Shown here in pieces: positions 26,451-35,663 of a DNA stretch of 64,000 bases. The translations under genes and the position numbers were made by a program. Source of the DNA: Clostridia bacterium (GTDB lineage Bacteria; Bacillota; Clostridia; CAKSNL01; HGM11501); contig CAAFWO010000052.1 of NCBI GenBank assembly GCA_900766735.1, positions 1-64,000 of the forward strand, written 5' to 3'. Each line of letters begins with the position of its first letter. Position 1 is the first letter of the stretch. The notes beneath the pieces are model-generated. The model saw only the letters and a list, made by a program, of their open reading frames with translations. It did no database searches and was not told where the DNA came from.

Positions 26451-27674
26451 TTACTCAATAATAATGCCCTTGGATTTGCGTTTGCCCGGTTTGTCGGGAT
26501 AAGGAATAGCCTTTATATCGGCTATAAACTTTTCGCCAAGTTTTTGCTTTTTGCTATATTTTTGTTTTGATGAAAGATTAACATTTTTGCTGATAGCATC
26601 ACGGGCGTCGATATAGTCTCTGCGCAAATCTTGTGATTTCTGACTCCACTCATCATATTCACTAAATGTCATATCCTTTCCGCTTAGTTCTTCTTCATAC
26701 CAAGAATCTTTTACACGATAATATCGTTGATACATCTTCTCGTTGATTTTGGAATACTCTTTCAAAAACGGGTCATTAAGCGACTCCTTATATTTTTCAA
26801 CAGACGCAAGCTTTGCACAGGAATATCCGCTTTTGTTTATGTTCTTACAGTATTCCACATCACGAGCTGTAATGACAAGAAAATACTTTTCGCACATTTT
26901 ACAGCGATTTATTCTGTACCCGTTTTTTACAAGTTCTGAAAACTCATAGAATAGAGCTTCGTTAAGAGAATGAATTTGAATTGCATATAAGGGCTTAAAG
27001 TCTGAAGAATCATCATATACCATATCTGACTTCTCCATAATATCTATGTCCAAATCATTTACTCTTCTTATATAATCCAAGTCAAACTTGCCATCCTTGA
27101 TGGGTGCCGATGTCAGAGTTCGAGAAAGATTCGTCCTGCTGATATCAGGAAATTCGTTATATGATTTCAAAATTGCCTTGTTTAAATCTTCAAATCGGTT
27201 TCGTTTTAAATTAAATATATAGTCAATGAATTTTCTGTATCGTTTATGAAACTTGAAATATTCATTGAGCCAGCTATACCACTCCCTATATACCTTCTTT
27301 GGAATATGTATATGGTGATTTTTTTCGTACTCGTTTGTTAAATTCTCAATAGATGTAAATATCGGTCTGACAACATAGTTGCTAAATATAACACCACAGC
27401 GTTCTTCGTATAAACCCATAAAATTTACAAATGGGATAACGGCATATATAGGATTGGTTATTTTCGATTCATAAACCAAATTATGTAAACATTTTAGTCC
27501 TTCTTGATATCCGTCTAAATCTGCATTTAAGAATTCAACAAGGAATTCTCCTATTGGTTTTATGTACTCGTACTCATGAAAATCAGTTAAATTTGATACA
27601 AAATAATATTCATTTTTCGGACATTCTATGTAAATATAATTTATTTTAATATTACTAAAATTTGAAATAGACAT
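26451..27674 (-). CDS. DUF6076-like protein with zinc-binding motif
   Basis: A 407-residue, mainly helical protein with a CxxC...C zinc-like motif (RCKMCEKYFLVITARDVEYC) in the second half, a pattern I associate with DUF6076 proteins of Firmicutes. The C terminus is basic and Lys-rich. It is transcribed opposite to the restriction locus and divergent from the RepA-like gene across a 200-bp AT-rich gap. Function unknown; a DNA-binding role is plausible. Confidence 0.7.
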   Translation of the reverse strand: MSISNFSNIKINYIYIECPKNEYYFVSNLTDFHEYEYIKPIGEFLVEFLNADLDGYQEGLKCLHNLVYESKITNPIYAVIPFVNFMGLYEERCGVIFSNYVVRPIFTSIENLTNEYEKNHHIHIPKKVYREWYSWLNEYFKFHKRYRKFIDYIFNLKRNRFEDLNKAILKSYNEFPDISRTNLSRTLTSAPIKDGKFDLDYIRRVNDLDIDIMEKSDMVYDDSSDFKPLYAIQIHSLNEALFYEFSELVKNGYRINRCKMCEKYFLVITARDVEYCKNINKSGYSCAKLASVEKYKESLNDPFLKEYSKINEKMYQRYYRVKDSWYEEELSGKDMTFSEYDEWSQKSQDLRRDYIDARDAISKNVNLSSKQKYSKKQKLGEKFIADIKAIPYPDKPGKRKSKGIIIE

Positions 27675-27874
27675 TATAACACCTGACTTTCAAAGTAAAT
27701 ATAATAAATAAAACTTTTAATAATTTTATTCATTACAATAATGATACCATACTTTTTGCAAAAAGTCTATAATGAATTTGCCGGTAATAAAAAAGTGAAA
27801 GGCGGTGGTTATAAAAAACTTTAAAATCTTAACAGGTCAATTTTCAAAAATAAATATATGAGGAGGAAACGAAA

Positions 27875-29044
27875 ATGAGTAAGACCTTAAACACAATAAA
27901 CGGTGAAACTTTAATGAACACATTTATCCCTCCCATAGAATTTGTAGTAAAAGATTTGATTGCACAAGGACTGCATGTTCTATCGGGAAGTCCCAAAACC
28001 GGAAAGTCATGGTTTGCACTTATGCTTTGCTTAAAGGTTGCAACAGGAGAAATGCTTTGGAAGTTTGAAACCAAGCAAGGAGCAGCATTGTATCTCTGTC
28101 TTGAAGACAGCATCGCAAGAATTCAAAGCAGATTGTTTGATATAACAGATGATGCTCCTTCCGATATTTACTTCGCAACAGTTGCGGAATGTATCGGATA
28201 CGGCATCGAAGAACAGATTGAAAATTTCTGTAAAGAACATCCCAACACCAGATTGGTTGTCATAGATACCTTCCAAAAGATACGCACTCTATCAAATGAT
28301 AATGCGTATGCGAGCGACTACCACGATGTAAGTTTTCTTAAAAGCATTGCAGATAAGTTGAAAATTGCAATCGTACTTATACATCATTTAAGAAAGCAAA
28401 AGGATGACGACCCTATGAATATGGTATCGGGAACGACAGGAATTACAGGCGGAGCAGACTCAAATTTTGTACTTATAAAAACAAAAAGGTCAAGCACAAG
28501 AGCTACACTTAGCTGCACCGGAAGGGATATTGAATACAGAGAATTAGAAGTCAACTTTAACTCAGACAGCAAGTTATGGGAGCTAATTTCAGACAGCGTA
28601 GAAAATCCTGAAATACTTCTTGAAGATATTACATCGACAGTTGTTAAGTTTATGAAGGATGAAAAATCTTTTTCAGGAACGCCCGCGGAGCTTGCAGAAC
28701 GATTGTCTGCATACACCAAAGAAGAAATTTCACCTATAGTTCTATCAAAAAGACTCAATCAAAATATCCCGGAGCTCGAAGAATTCGGGATTAGATATAA
28801 GTCGAAACGGAGCAACGGCAAGCGATTGATTTTTATATCAGGGTTCCCACAAAATCCAGATGGTTTTGTGGGAGGAGGACACACAGAGCAAGAAAGTTTG
28901 GTTGCTTGCAACGAAACGATTACGCGGTGCGATGTTCAACGAAGTGCCGCTAGTGACGGAAATATTGGTATCCCAATAACCGACCCTACCGTCCCTGTAG
29001 GCGAAGGCTCTGACGAAACAGTCGAGACTGAGCGAGGATTTTAA
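27875..29044 (+). CDS. RepA/KaiC-like AAA ATPase (AAA_25), probable replication helicase
   Basis: A 389-residue protein with Walker A GSPKTGKSW (about 37-45), Walker B RLVVIDTFQKIR, and sensor segment VLIHHLRKQKDDDP followed by GTTGITGGADSNFVL. This is the layout of hexameric RepA-type helicases found in plasmids and mobilizable elements. AGGAGG precedes the ATG. The C-terminal 100 residues resemble a winged helix (PAELAERLSAYTKEEISPIV). It may allow autonomous replication of the excised circle. Confidence 0.85.
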   Translation: MSKTLNTINGETLMNTFIPPIEFVVKDLIAQGLHVLSGSPKTGKSWFALMLCLKVATGEMLWKFETKQGAALYLCLEDSIARIQSRLFDITDDAPSDIYFATVAECIGYGIEEQIENFCKEHPNTRLVVIDTFQKIRTLSNDNAYASDYHDVSFLKSIADKLKIAIVLIHHLRKQKDDDPMNMVSGTTGITGGADSNFVLIKTKRSSTRATLSCTGRDIEYRELEVNFNSDSKLWELISDSVENPEILLEDITSTVVKFMKDEKSFSGTPAELAERLSAYTKEEISPIVLSKRLNQNIPELEEFGIRYKSKRSNGKRLIFISGFPQNPDGFVGGGHTEQESLVACNETITRCDVQRSAASDGNIGIPITDPTVPVGEGSDETVETERGF

Positions 29045-29333
29045 TCCCCTCTTTTAAGAGGGGGCAAGCAGAGCGTCCGGCTATCCTGCCGCGCTTTTCG
29101 CCTCGCCACTAGCGTGCGAAAACTCGGGCGGCAGCCCGGACCCACTTCGTCACAACACACCATTATGGTTCGTTTTGACATAAGTGCCAAAAACTCACCT
29201 TATAGGTGGTTGCTCCTCTTTCTCAAAAAAGCACGCTCCGCTCACCTGCATATTTGTAAACGCATATGCTACGGCTCACTGTCGCTACCACTTTTTTGAG
29301 AGGACTAATTTAAAAACAGGAAGGATGATATAA
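29045..29333. other. Candidate oriT / origin region of element 2
   Basis: A 289-bp noncoding stretch between repA-like and mobC genes, with locally higher GC. It has a CCCTCTTTTAAGAGGG hairpin (about 29047-29062) and a long-range inverted repeat CTCAAAAAAG (29222-29231)/CTTTTTTGAG (29291-29300). Position directly before mobC is typical for oriT. The nick site is not determinable here. Confidence 0.5.
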
Positions 29334-29651
29334 ATGGATGTAAACAGAAGAAGAAATATAACTCTTACAATAAGACTTACTGAAGAAGAAAAAGCCCATA
29401 TAGTAAACATGGCAAAGAAAGCTAACTTGAGTTTAACAGACTACATAGTAGAGCTTTCTAAACTGGTACCGATAGTTGTTCCCGAGAATGTTCAACCGCA
29501 TCTTATAGAATTAAGAAGAATCGGTAACAACATAAATCAAATTGCAACAAGGGCAAATATGGACATCTATCAGAGAGAAAATTTTGAAGGTATCCGAAAT
29601 GAACTCAAAATTATGAATGATAATTTATATGCGATTAGGAGGCAAAAATAA
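29334..29651 (+). CDS. mobC: MobC-like relaxosome protein
   Basis: A 105-residue protein with a ribbon-helix-helix-like N terminus (RRRNITLTIRLTEEEKAHIV) and the MobC signature LRRIGNNINQIATRAN at about residue 61. The stop and the next start share TAATG, so the two are translationally coupled. It should bind oriT and assist the relaxase. Confidence 0.9.
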   Translation: MDVNRRRNITLTIRLTEEEKAHIVNMAKKANLSLTDYIVELSKLVPIVVPENVQPHLIELRRIGNNINQIATRANMDIYQRENFEGIRNELKIMNDNLYAIRRQK

Positions 29652-30958
29652 TGGCAACGGTAACTTATGTAAAAGTAAAAAAGCAATCATCGGCAGCGAT
29701 GTACGGAGTAATAAATTATTGCAAGAGAGAGGACAAGGTTCGGGATAGTGAGTCGGGCAGAAGAATTGTTAGCGGAATTAACTGCAACGGCGAAAATGCC
29801 TTCCGTGAGTTTATGACCACGAAAGCAGCTTACAACAAATTGGATGGTACATATTATTACCACTATGTGCAATCGTTCTCTTGCAAGGAAGGAATCACGC
29901 ATGATGAGGCACATGAAATTGCAAGAGAATTTGCGGCAGAAGCTTGGCCCGGACATGAAATATTAGTAGCAACACATCTTGATACAAAGAACCCTCACTC
30001 ACACTTCGTTATAAACTCTGTAAGTTTTGAGAACGGATATAAGCTAAGACAAGACACTCATACCCTGGAACATCTCAGGGAGAAAAGCGACAGGATTTGT
30101 ATGAGTCACGGATACTCAATTATAAAAAATCCTCAAAAGCGTACAAGCTATATCCCCCGTGGAGAGTACAGAGCAGCACAGCGAGGTAACAGTTGGAAGT
30201 TTGCATTGATGTGGAACATAGATCAAGCTATGAAGAAAAGCGGAACTCGTAAAGATTTCGTACAGGAAATGAAACGACGTGGTTATGATATGATTTGGAC
30301 GGACACAAGAAAATCAATCACATTTATTTGTCCCAACGGAATGAAGTGCCGAGACTTCAAATTACACGAAGATAAATATTTGAAGGACAACATAGAAAAT
30401 GAGTTTAAATACAGAGAGCAATTATCCAAGCAATCACATATAGACAAGACTGCTTCTCAAAAGCCTGTAAAAGACGACAGATGGATTATCTTTGGGGACG
30501 AGCCTAAACTTGAAACAAAGAGAGAAACTGTTATAGGAGGTACAACAGGCTGGGAAAAAGAAAGAGAAATTTACTGCGGAGATATCCCTGATGAATCAGA
30601 AGATATTAGGGGCGGTGAATTCGAGCGAAAGGCTGAGAAAACAGGTACTGAAAATGATTATTCAAGTCATGATAACTTCGGCGGGATTGTTGGTAACGCA
30701 CTTCAAGGAGTTGCGGCAATAGCAGAAATGATAGACCACGGCAGTGATGATGAGGAAGAACGGAAAAAGGAACAGGAGGCAAAAATGGCAGGCGGAAATC
30801 TTGGTGCATTAGTAGGCATTGGTGCAGGGATTATATCAGCACTTGTACAAAAAGATGAGCCTGACGAAGACATTGTCCGTGAGCAAGAAGAAATCGATGA
30901 AATATTAGAAGATGAAATTGAGGATGAAGAATATATTGATTTCATGATGGGAATGTGA
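29651..30958 (+). CDS. mobA: Relaxase / mobilization protein
   Basis: A 435-residue relaxase with the HxDx4HxH metal motif in THLDTKNPHSHFVINSV (about residue 107), an upstream YYHYVQSFSC strand and a KRTSYIPRGEY segment. The final 120 residues are acidic and contain a Gly-rich hydrophobic patch (GGNLGALVGIGAGIISAL) that could contact membrane or the coupling protein. It differs from the relaxase of element 1, so the two elements are independent. Confidence 0.92.
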   Translation: MATVTYVKVKKQSSAAMYGVINYCKREDKVRDSESGRRIVSGINCNGENAFREFMTTKAAYNKLDGTYYYHYVQSFSCKEGITHDEAHEIAREFAAEAWPGHEILVATHLDTKNPHSHFVINSVSFENGYKLRQDTHTLEHLREKSDRICMSHGYSIIKNPQKRTSYIPRGEYRAAQRGNSWKFALMWNIDQAMKKSGTRKDFVQEMKRRGYDMIWTDTRKSITFICPNGMKCRDFKLHEDKYLKDNIENEFKYREQLSKQSHIDKTASQKPVKDDRWIIFGDEPKLETKRETVIGGTTGWEKEREIYCGDIPDESEDIRGGEFERKAEKTGTENDYSSHDNFGGIVGNALQGVAAIAEMIDHGSDDEEERKKEQEAKMAGGNLGALVGIGAGIISALVQKDEPDEDIVREQEEIDEILEDEIEDEEYIDFMMGM

Positions 30959-30972
30959 GGTGTGAAGTTAAA

Positions 30973-31131
30973 ATGGCAAGAAAAGAAAAAGAACTTTATG
31001 TTTATACAGTTAGCGTCAAGTGTGTTGGAACCGAAGAAGATTATATGAATTTTCTTCGGGCGATAGCACAAGAATATCTGACTGAAAACTTAATATTAGC
31101 CGAGGATGAATTGCACGAAATTTCAGCATAA
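30973..31131 (+). CDS. Small acidic protein after the relaxase
   Basis: A 52-residue frame starting MARKEKELYVYTVSVKCVG and ending EDELHEISA, 14 bp after the relaxase stop, with a weak AGGTGTGAAG upstream. Composition looks protein-like (alternating hydrophobic strand then helix). No family recognised. Confidence 0.55.
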   Translation: MARKEKELYVYTVSVKCVGTEEDYMNFLRAIAQEYLTENLILAEDELHEISA

Positions 31132-31249
31132 CTTTGGTTAGGTTTTCAGCTGGATATATTGAATTCTTTGTGGTATTGTATGTTGCTGAAAAGAGAGTTG
31201 AAATCAACCTTTTCAGCTCTCACCACAAATAAAACGGAGGTGAAAACAA

Positions 31250-32870
31250 ATGGCAGGATTTATACTATGCAGAAAATCACGAGACGAAGATGCAGAACAC
31301 GAATCCCTATATATGCAAAGAGACTTAGTAAGAGAATATGTACATAAGGTTGGAGATACCATAATTGATGAATTCTTGGAAGATAATATAAGCGGAACAC
31401 TTTATGACAGACCTGGCATCAAACGAATGTACGAACTCGCAGATTCCGGAATGATTGATACAGTTTATATAAAAGATTTATCAAGACTAAGCCGTGACAG
31501 ATTTTACACGCTTCTCATCGTAAGGGATATGAAAGAACGCAATGTAAGGATAGTATCTGTAACGGAAGGTATAGACTCATTTAACAGAAGTGATGATTTA
31601 ATAATAGGTTTCAAAGGCTTAATAAACGATAGTTATGTACAAGATATAATCGTCAAAATTCTCGCCGCATTAAGACATAAACAAGAATTTGAAGGAATGA
31701 TTATCAATGTGCCGATGGGATACCTAAAGGACAGATACACCAAAAAAGTTGAGATATGTGAGGAAACGGCAGATATTATCAAAAGAATATATAAGCTGTT
31801 CTTAGATGGACATGGTACGGAGTCAATAGCAAAAATATTGAATCAAGAAGGTGTTAAAACACCTGCCTACTATGAACTAAAATTAAAAGGGAAAAAGCTT
31901 GGAGATAACAAGCCAAAAGCGACCTTTGAATATCTGTGGACATATTCAATAGTGCGAAGAATTCTTACAAACCCGTTCTATTGCGGTGACTTGGTCAATC
32001 ATCAAAAAGAGCGAAGTCGAATAACCAAAAAGCAGATAAAGGTGCCTAAAGAGGAACAGTTTATACATAGGAATGCAGTTCCTGCAATTATTCCAAGAGA
32101 TATTTGGGACAAGGTACAGGAGATTATACGGATAAACTCAAGAGGGTAAAGTAAAATCGCAAAATAATCAGCCTTGCCACAGATATGCTTCCCTATTAAA
32201 ATGCGGGGATTGCGGTAGCACATTCACAGCAAAAAGGCGAAAAGCAAAAGGTAAGCCGGACAGAATTGAGTATGTGTGTAACGGTTATCACAGACACACC
32301 CATATGGTATGCTCCTCGCACAGAATTAACGAATCAGTACTTGATGAAGAGATTTGCAAGCAACTTGCCATAATGAGAGACGGACTCTCCAAATGTTCAA
32401 GGCAAATCGAAAGAGATATACGATCATGGATGTCACAGAAAAACAATGTGACCAAAAAGATAAAAAGACTTAATGACAGTATAAATGCCACAGAACTTGA
32501 GGTAGAGCAAATACTGATGGAGAAAATCAAGGACAGGGATAATGCCGAAAGATATGAAAGAATGATAGAAAAACGAAACAGAGAAATCGAAGGCTTTAAA
32601 AACGAGATTGCAAAGATAGAGAATATCGATAAAACTATCAAAGATAGAAAAAAGGCAATGCTTGAAAACGCAAATCTGCTTGATAAGATACTAAGTGAAA
32701 AGGAGCTGAGTCACACAAATCTGTGTTTGCTGATAGAAAAGATTATAATTTATGAGGATGAATATGGACTCCGCCTTGAAATACTGATGAAAGCACCATT
32801 TCTTGAAAAGAGCTACACGGATGAAATTGGTATGATATGCGAGGATGATTACGAGGAAGTGTCTGCCTGA
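31250..32870 (+). pseudogene. Large serine recombinase of element 2 with a one-base frameshift
   Basis: The N-terminal resolvase domain (FILCRKSRDE with catalytic Ser, VYIKDLSRLSRDRFY) and recombinase domain are in one frame up to a TAA at 32147. The zinc-ribbon (LKCGDCGSTFTAK, VCNGYHRH) and the C-terminal coiled coil continue in the +1 frame to 32870. Removing one G from the GGG at 32144-32146 restores a single frame of about 540 residues (SRGKVKSQNNQPCHRY). CGGAGGTG precedes ATG 31250. It is next to the right end of the element and is the probable integrase. Frameshift or sequencing error cannot be told apart. Confidence 0.88.
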
Positions 32871-32886
32871 CAAATAACAGGCACGA

Positions 32887-32922
32887 AAAAAGCTTACAGT
32901 CAAATCCTGTAAGCTTTTTGTC
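32887..32922. terminator. Bidirectional terminator between recombinase and tRNA-Leu
   Basis: Perfect arms AAAAAGCTTACAG (32887-32899) and CTGTAAGCTTTTT (32907-32919) serve the recombinase (+) and the tRNA (-). Confidence 0.9.
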
Positions 32923-32924
32923 GG

Positions 32925-33008
32925 TGGTGCGGATGAAGGGACTTGAACCCCCACGATAAAATCACTAGATCCTAAGTCTAGCGCGTCTGCCAATTCCGCC
33001 ACATCCGC
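32925..33008 (-). tRNA. tRNA-Leu (anticodon UAG), complete, carried by element 2
   Basis: On the minus strand: acceptor GCGGATG/CATCCGC with encoded A-CCA, D arm with GGCGGAATTGGCAGACGC, anticodon stem-loop CTAGA-CTTAGGA-TCTAG (anticodon TAG), long variable arm, and T arm GGGGG-TTCAAGT-CCCTT (two G-U pairs). The length of 84 bases including CCA and the long variable arm fit tRNA-Leu. It lies 126 bp inside the right end of the element that splits a tRNA-Leu with the same anticodon. Confidence 0.95.
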
Positions 33009-33134
33009 ATATTAAGTTTTTACCTCTTAATTTTTACACGGTAGAGGTGCACCGAGGAGGAGCATGTCGCTTAACCCTCATATATGAAAACGGCAAAAAC
33101 CGTAATCAACAATAAAATCACATACAGTACGGAT

Positions 33135-33139
33135 CCTAA
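33135..33139. other. Right attachment core (CCTAA) of element 2
   Basis: Copy of the CCTAA core at 16822-16826, at the break inside the anticodon loop; DNA to the right is host chromosome. Confidence 0.75.
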
Positions 33140-33172
33140 ATCTTGCACGTCTGCCAATTTCGTCACAGGCGC
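33135..33172 (-). pseudogene. 5' half of the split tRNA-Leu(UAG) gene
   Basis: On the minus strand: acceptor GCGCCTG, D arm TGACGAAATTGGCAGACGT, 5' anticodon stem CAAGA, then TTTAGG, where element sequence begins. It complements the 3' half at 16775-16826 in the acceptor and anticodon stems. Confidence 0.92.
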
Positions 33173-33211
33173 ATACCGGCCGCACCGCTTTTGCAGTGCG
33201 GAGTTTTTTTA

Positions 33212-34219
33212 TTAAAGGATCGGGATGCCCGCATTTTTGCAGGTCTCGAGCGTCTCTGAATCCCAGATGCTCGACTGAACCTCGCCGATATGGGCACAGC
33301 CCATCAAAAGCATACAAAGCCTTGACTGGCCGATACCGCCGCCGACGGTCAAAGGAAGTTCACCCGATAAGAGCATCTTATGAAAATCAAGCTCGCGTCT
33401 GTCGTCACAGCCGGAGATCTTAAGCTGTCTGTCAAGCGATTCGGGGCTGACCCTGATGCCCATGGACGACACCTCAAGCGCACATGAAAGCGTTTCATCC
33501 CATATAAGTATGTCGCCGTTTAAATCCCAGTCGTCATAGTCGGGCGCTCTTCCGTCGTGCGGCTTGCCGGAGCGCAGTGCGCCGCCGATGCCCATGATGA
33601 ACGCCGTCTTATGCTCCTTGACATATGCGTTCTCGCGCTCGTGCGCAGTCATATTGGGATACATATCCTCAAGCGCCTGGGCGCTGATGAACGAAACATT
33701 TTTATCGATATGAGTGTTAAGCTGGGGAAAGTGAACCCTTAAGCGGTTGTTCGTGTTATAGATCGCCTCAACGATCGATGAAACGATGAGCTTTAAATAC
33801 TCGATCGTGCGCGTTTCCTTTGTGATAATCTTCTCCCAGTCCCACTGATCAACATAGATCGAATGGAGATTGTCAAGCTCCTCGTCGCGCCTGATGGCGT
33901 TCATATCCGTGTAGAGCCCTTCGCCGACGGAAAAACCGTATCTTTTTAACGCGAGGCGCTTCCACTTTGCGAGCGAGTGAACGATCTGCGCTTCCGCTCC
34001 GACAGCCGGAATGTCAAACGATACGGGGCGCTCATAGCCGTTCAAGTTATCGTTAAGACCGGAGCTTTCGGTAACCACGAGCGGCGCGGAGACGCGCTTT
34101 AAATTGAGCGCGGACGAAAATTCGGACTGAAAAGTCCTCCTTATGTATTCGATGGCGCGCTGTGTATCATATCTGTCAAGCAGAGGGCGGTAGCCCTCCG
34201 GCACATAGACCTTGTTCAT
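33212..34219 (-). CDS. asnA: Aspartate-ammonia ligase (asparagine synthetase A)
   Basis: A 335-residue enzyme of the class II aminoacyl-tRNA-synthetase-like fold, making asparagine from aspartate, ammonia and ATP. Family landmarks: LFRVSAP-like start (LKRVSAPLVV), YTDMNAIRRDEELDNLHS, VDQWDWEK, HDGRAPDYDDW, and the final GGGIGQSRLCMLLM. ATG 34219 (MNKVYVPEGYRP) is preferred over a 29-codon longer frame because AAAGGAAG precedes it and the family length is about 330. It is the first host gene right of element 2; the split tRNA lies 40 bp downstream on the same strand. Confidence 0.95.
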   Translation of the reverse strand: MNKVYVPEGYRPLLDRYDTQRAIEYIRRTFQSEFSSALNLKRVSAPLVVTESSGLNDNLNGYERPVSFDIPAVGAEAQIVHSLAKWKRLALKRYGFSVGEGLYTDMNAIRRDEELDNLHSIYVDQWDWEKIITKETRTIEYLKLIVSSIVEAIYNTNNRLRVHFPQLNTHIDKNVSFISAQALEDMYPNMTAHERENAYVKEHKTAFIMGIGGALRSGKPHDGRAPDYDDWDLNGDILIWDETLSCALEVSSMGIRVSPESLDRQLKISGCDDRRELDFHKMLLSGELPLTVGGGIGQSRLCMLLMGCAHIGEVQSSIWDSETLETCKNAGIPIL

Positions 34220-34253
34220 TTTTATTCTTCCTTTCAAAATCTGCATCTTATTT

Positions 34254-34282
34254 ATTTTACACCAAAAGTTTGCCCAAGTCAA
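34254..34282 (-). promoter_or_regulatory. asnA promoter
   Basis: On the minus strand TTGACT (34277-34282), 17-bp spacer, TAAAAT (34254-34259). Confidence 0.75.
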
Positions 34283-34314
34283 TATGACAGGAAAAATAAT
34301 TTGCATTTTTCAGG

Positions 34315-34343
34315 TTGCAAACCGATGATTTTTGTGCTATAAT
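34315..34343 (+). promoter_or_regulatory. Promoter of carD-ispD-ispF
   Basis: TTGCAA (34315-34320), 17-bp spacer, TATAAT (34338-34343). This leaves a leader of about 130 nt before carD; no known regulatory element was recognised in it. Confidence 0.75.
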
Positions 34344-34479
34344 AAAATGAGAAATGCCATGGCACGCATTTTAATATGCTTGTTGTAATGCAGCAAGGCT
34401 CTGAAATGACATAATTTGTTGCATATTTTGATCAGAACCCGTTAAGACACCGTACAAGTTTTATTTAGGGGGTAAAAAT

Positions 34480-34959
34480 ATGTATTCTGTCGGCGATAAA
34501 GTGCTCTATCCGACGCACGGAGCCGGAGTGATCGATTCTATCGAGGAGAAGACTCTGCTCGGCGAGAAAAAAAGCTATTATACCATGAGGATGCCTGTCG
34601 GCGATATGAAGGTCATGGTGCCTTTGGAGAGCGCCGACGCGGCAGGCTTGCGCCGCGTCGTTTCAAAGAGTGAGGCAGAGAATGTTATAAAAAAGCTTGC
34701 GACGGATGAGCCCTGCGAAAATTCGAGCTGGAACAGGCGCTTTCGCGAAAACTCCGAGAAGATCAGGAGCGGAAACATCTATCTTGTCGCTTCGGTCGTG
34801 AGGTCGCTCACGATCCGCGAGCGCGAGCGCGGCCTTTCGACAGGCGAGAAAAAGATGCTGTCCGACTCACGGCAGATATTAATAAGCGAGCTTGTGCTCT
34901 CGCTGGATAAAACTAAGGAAGAAGTATCGGAAATGATCGAAAAGAGCATTTTCGGGTAA
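34480..34959 (+). CDS. CarD/CdnL-family transcriptional regulator
   Basis: A 159-residue protein with an N-terminal RNA-polymerase-interaction domain (VGDKVLYPTHGAGVIDSIEE, then YTMRMPVGDMKVMVPLE) and a helical DNA-binding C-terminal domain (LTIRERERGLSTGEKKMLSD). CarD proteins bind the polymerase beta subunit and stabilise open complexes, notably at rRNA promoters. A GGGGG site precedes the ATG. It is followed closely by ispD, a common neighbour in Firmicutes. Confidence 0.93.
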   Translation: MYSVGDKVLYPTHGAGVIDSIEEKTLLGEKKSYYTMRMPVGDMKVMVPLESADAAGLRRVVSKSEAENVIKKLATDEPCENSSWNRRFRENSEKIRSGNIYLVASVVRSLTIRERERGLSTGEKKMLSDSRQILISELVLSLDKTKEEVSEMIEKSIFG

Positions 34960-34970
34960 AATGTGATAAT

Positions 34971-35663
34971 ATGTATAAATCAAAAAATGTTACGGCGCTG
35001 ATCCTTGCCGCCGGAATGGGCAAGAGAATGGGCGCGGGAAAAAACAAGGTCTTTTTGAATATCGGCAAAAAAAGTATTTTGTTTTTGACGGCCGAGAAGT
35101 TTTTCAATAACGAATATGTGGATTCGCTCATCGTTGCGGCGGCGAAAAACGAGATCGACGAGGTCGGAAAGATTATCTCCGGCGCGGCGAACGGCAAGCC
35201 GTTTCGCGTGATCGAGGGAGGAGCGGACAGGCAGGGATCGTCGTTTTCGGCGGTGCAGGCCGCACCTGACGGGATTTTGCTCATTCACGATGGGGCGCGC
35301 CCTTTTGTGAGCAACGAGATTATTAACGATGTTATTGAAAATACCGGGCAGTTCGGCGCGGCCGCTCCCGGAGTTTTGGTGACGGACACGGTTAAAAAAG
35401 CGCCGGGCGGAATCATCGAAAGAACGGTGAGCCGCGAAGAGCTTTACCTTATTCAGACGCCGCAGGGCTTTTTGAAGAAGGACATTTTGTCCGCGCACGA
35501 GGCGGCGGCAAGGGACAAGGCCTCCGTGACGGACGACTGTATGCTTTTGGAGAGAATGGGCCGTCCGGTTAAAATCGTTTCCGGCTCGGGCGACAATATT
35601 AAGCTGACGGTCAAGTCAGACTTAGACGCCGCCGACGAGATCGCGAAGAGAATGAAATTATGA
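34971..35663 (+). CDS. ispD: 2-C-methyl-D-erythritol 4-phosphate cytidylyltransferase
   Basis: A 230-residue nucleotidyltransferase of the MEP isoprenoid pathway, converting MEP and CTP to CDP-ME. It has the nucleotide-binding start LILAAGMGKRMGAGKNK, the central HDGARPFV motif and the late TDDCMLLE motif. It overlaps ispF by 4 bp (ATGA). The next pathway enzyme but one, IspF, is encoded directly after it, so the two are translationally coupled. Confidence 0.96.
   Translation: MYKSKNVTALILAAGMGKRMGAGKNKVFLNIGKKSILFLTAEKFFNNEYVDSLIVAAAKNEIDEVGKIISGAANGKPFRVIEGGADRQGSSFSAVQAAPDGILLIHDGARPFVSNEIINDVIENTGQFGAAAPGVLVTDTVKKAPGGIIERTVSREELYLIQTPQGFLKKDILSAHEAAARDKASVTDDCMLLERMGRPVKIVSGSGDNIKLTVKSDLDAADEIAKRMKL

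Larger units (their letters stand above)
16822..33139. mobile_element. Element 2: 16.3-kb mobilizable element inserted in a tRNA-Leu anticodon loop
   Basis: It is bounded by CCTAA direct repeats (16822-16826 and 33135-33139) within the two halves of a tRNA-Leu gene. It carries relaxase, MobC, a RepA-like ATPase and a large serine recombinase next to the right end, plus type I restriction-modification cargo and a complete tRNA-Leu(UAG). Base composition is lower in GC than the chromosome beginning at 33.17 kb. Target, repeats and recombinase together support site-specific integration. Confidence 0.9.

Noticed and set aside
33121..33180. A second full tRNA-Leu
   Set aside because: Only the 5' half is present; after TTTAGG the sequence becomes element DNA with no 3' anticodon stem.
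34980..35498. 172-residue minus-strand frame opposite ispD
   Set aside because: It is an antisense shadow of the clearly coding ispD gene, with no family features and no ribosome binding site.
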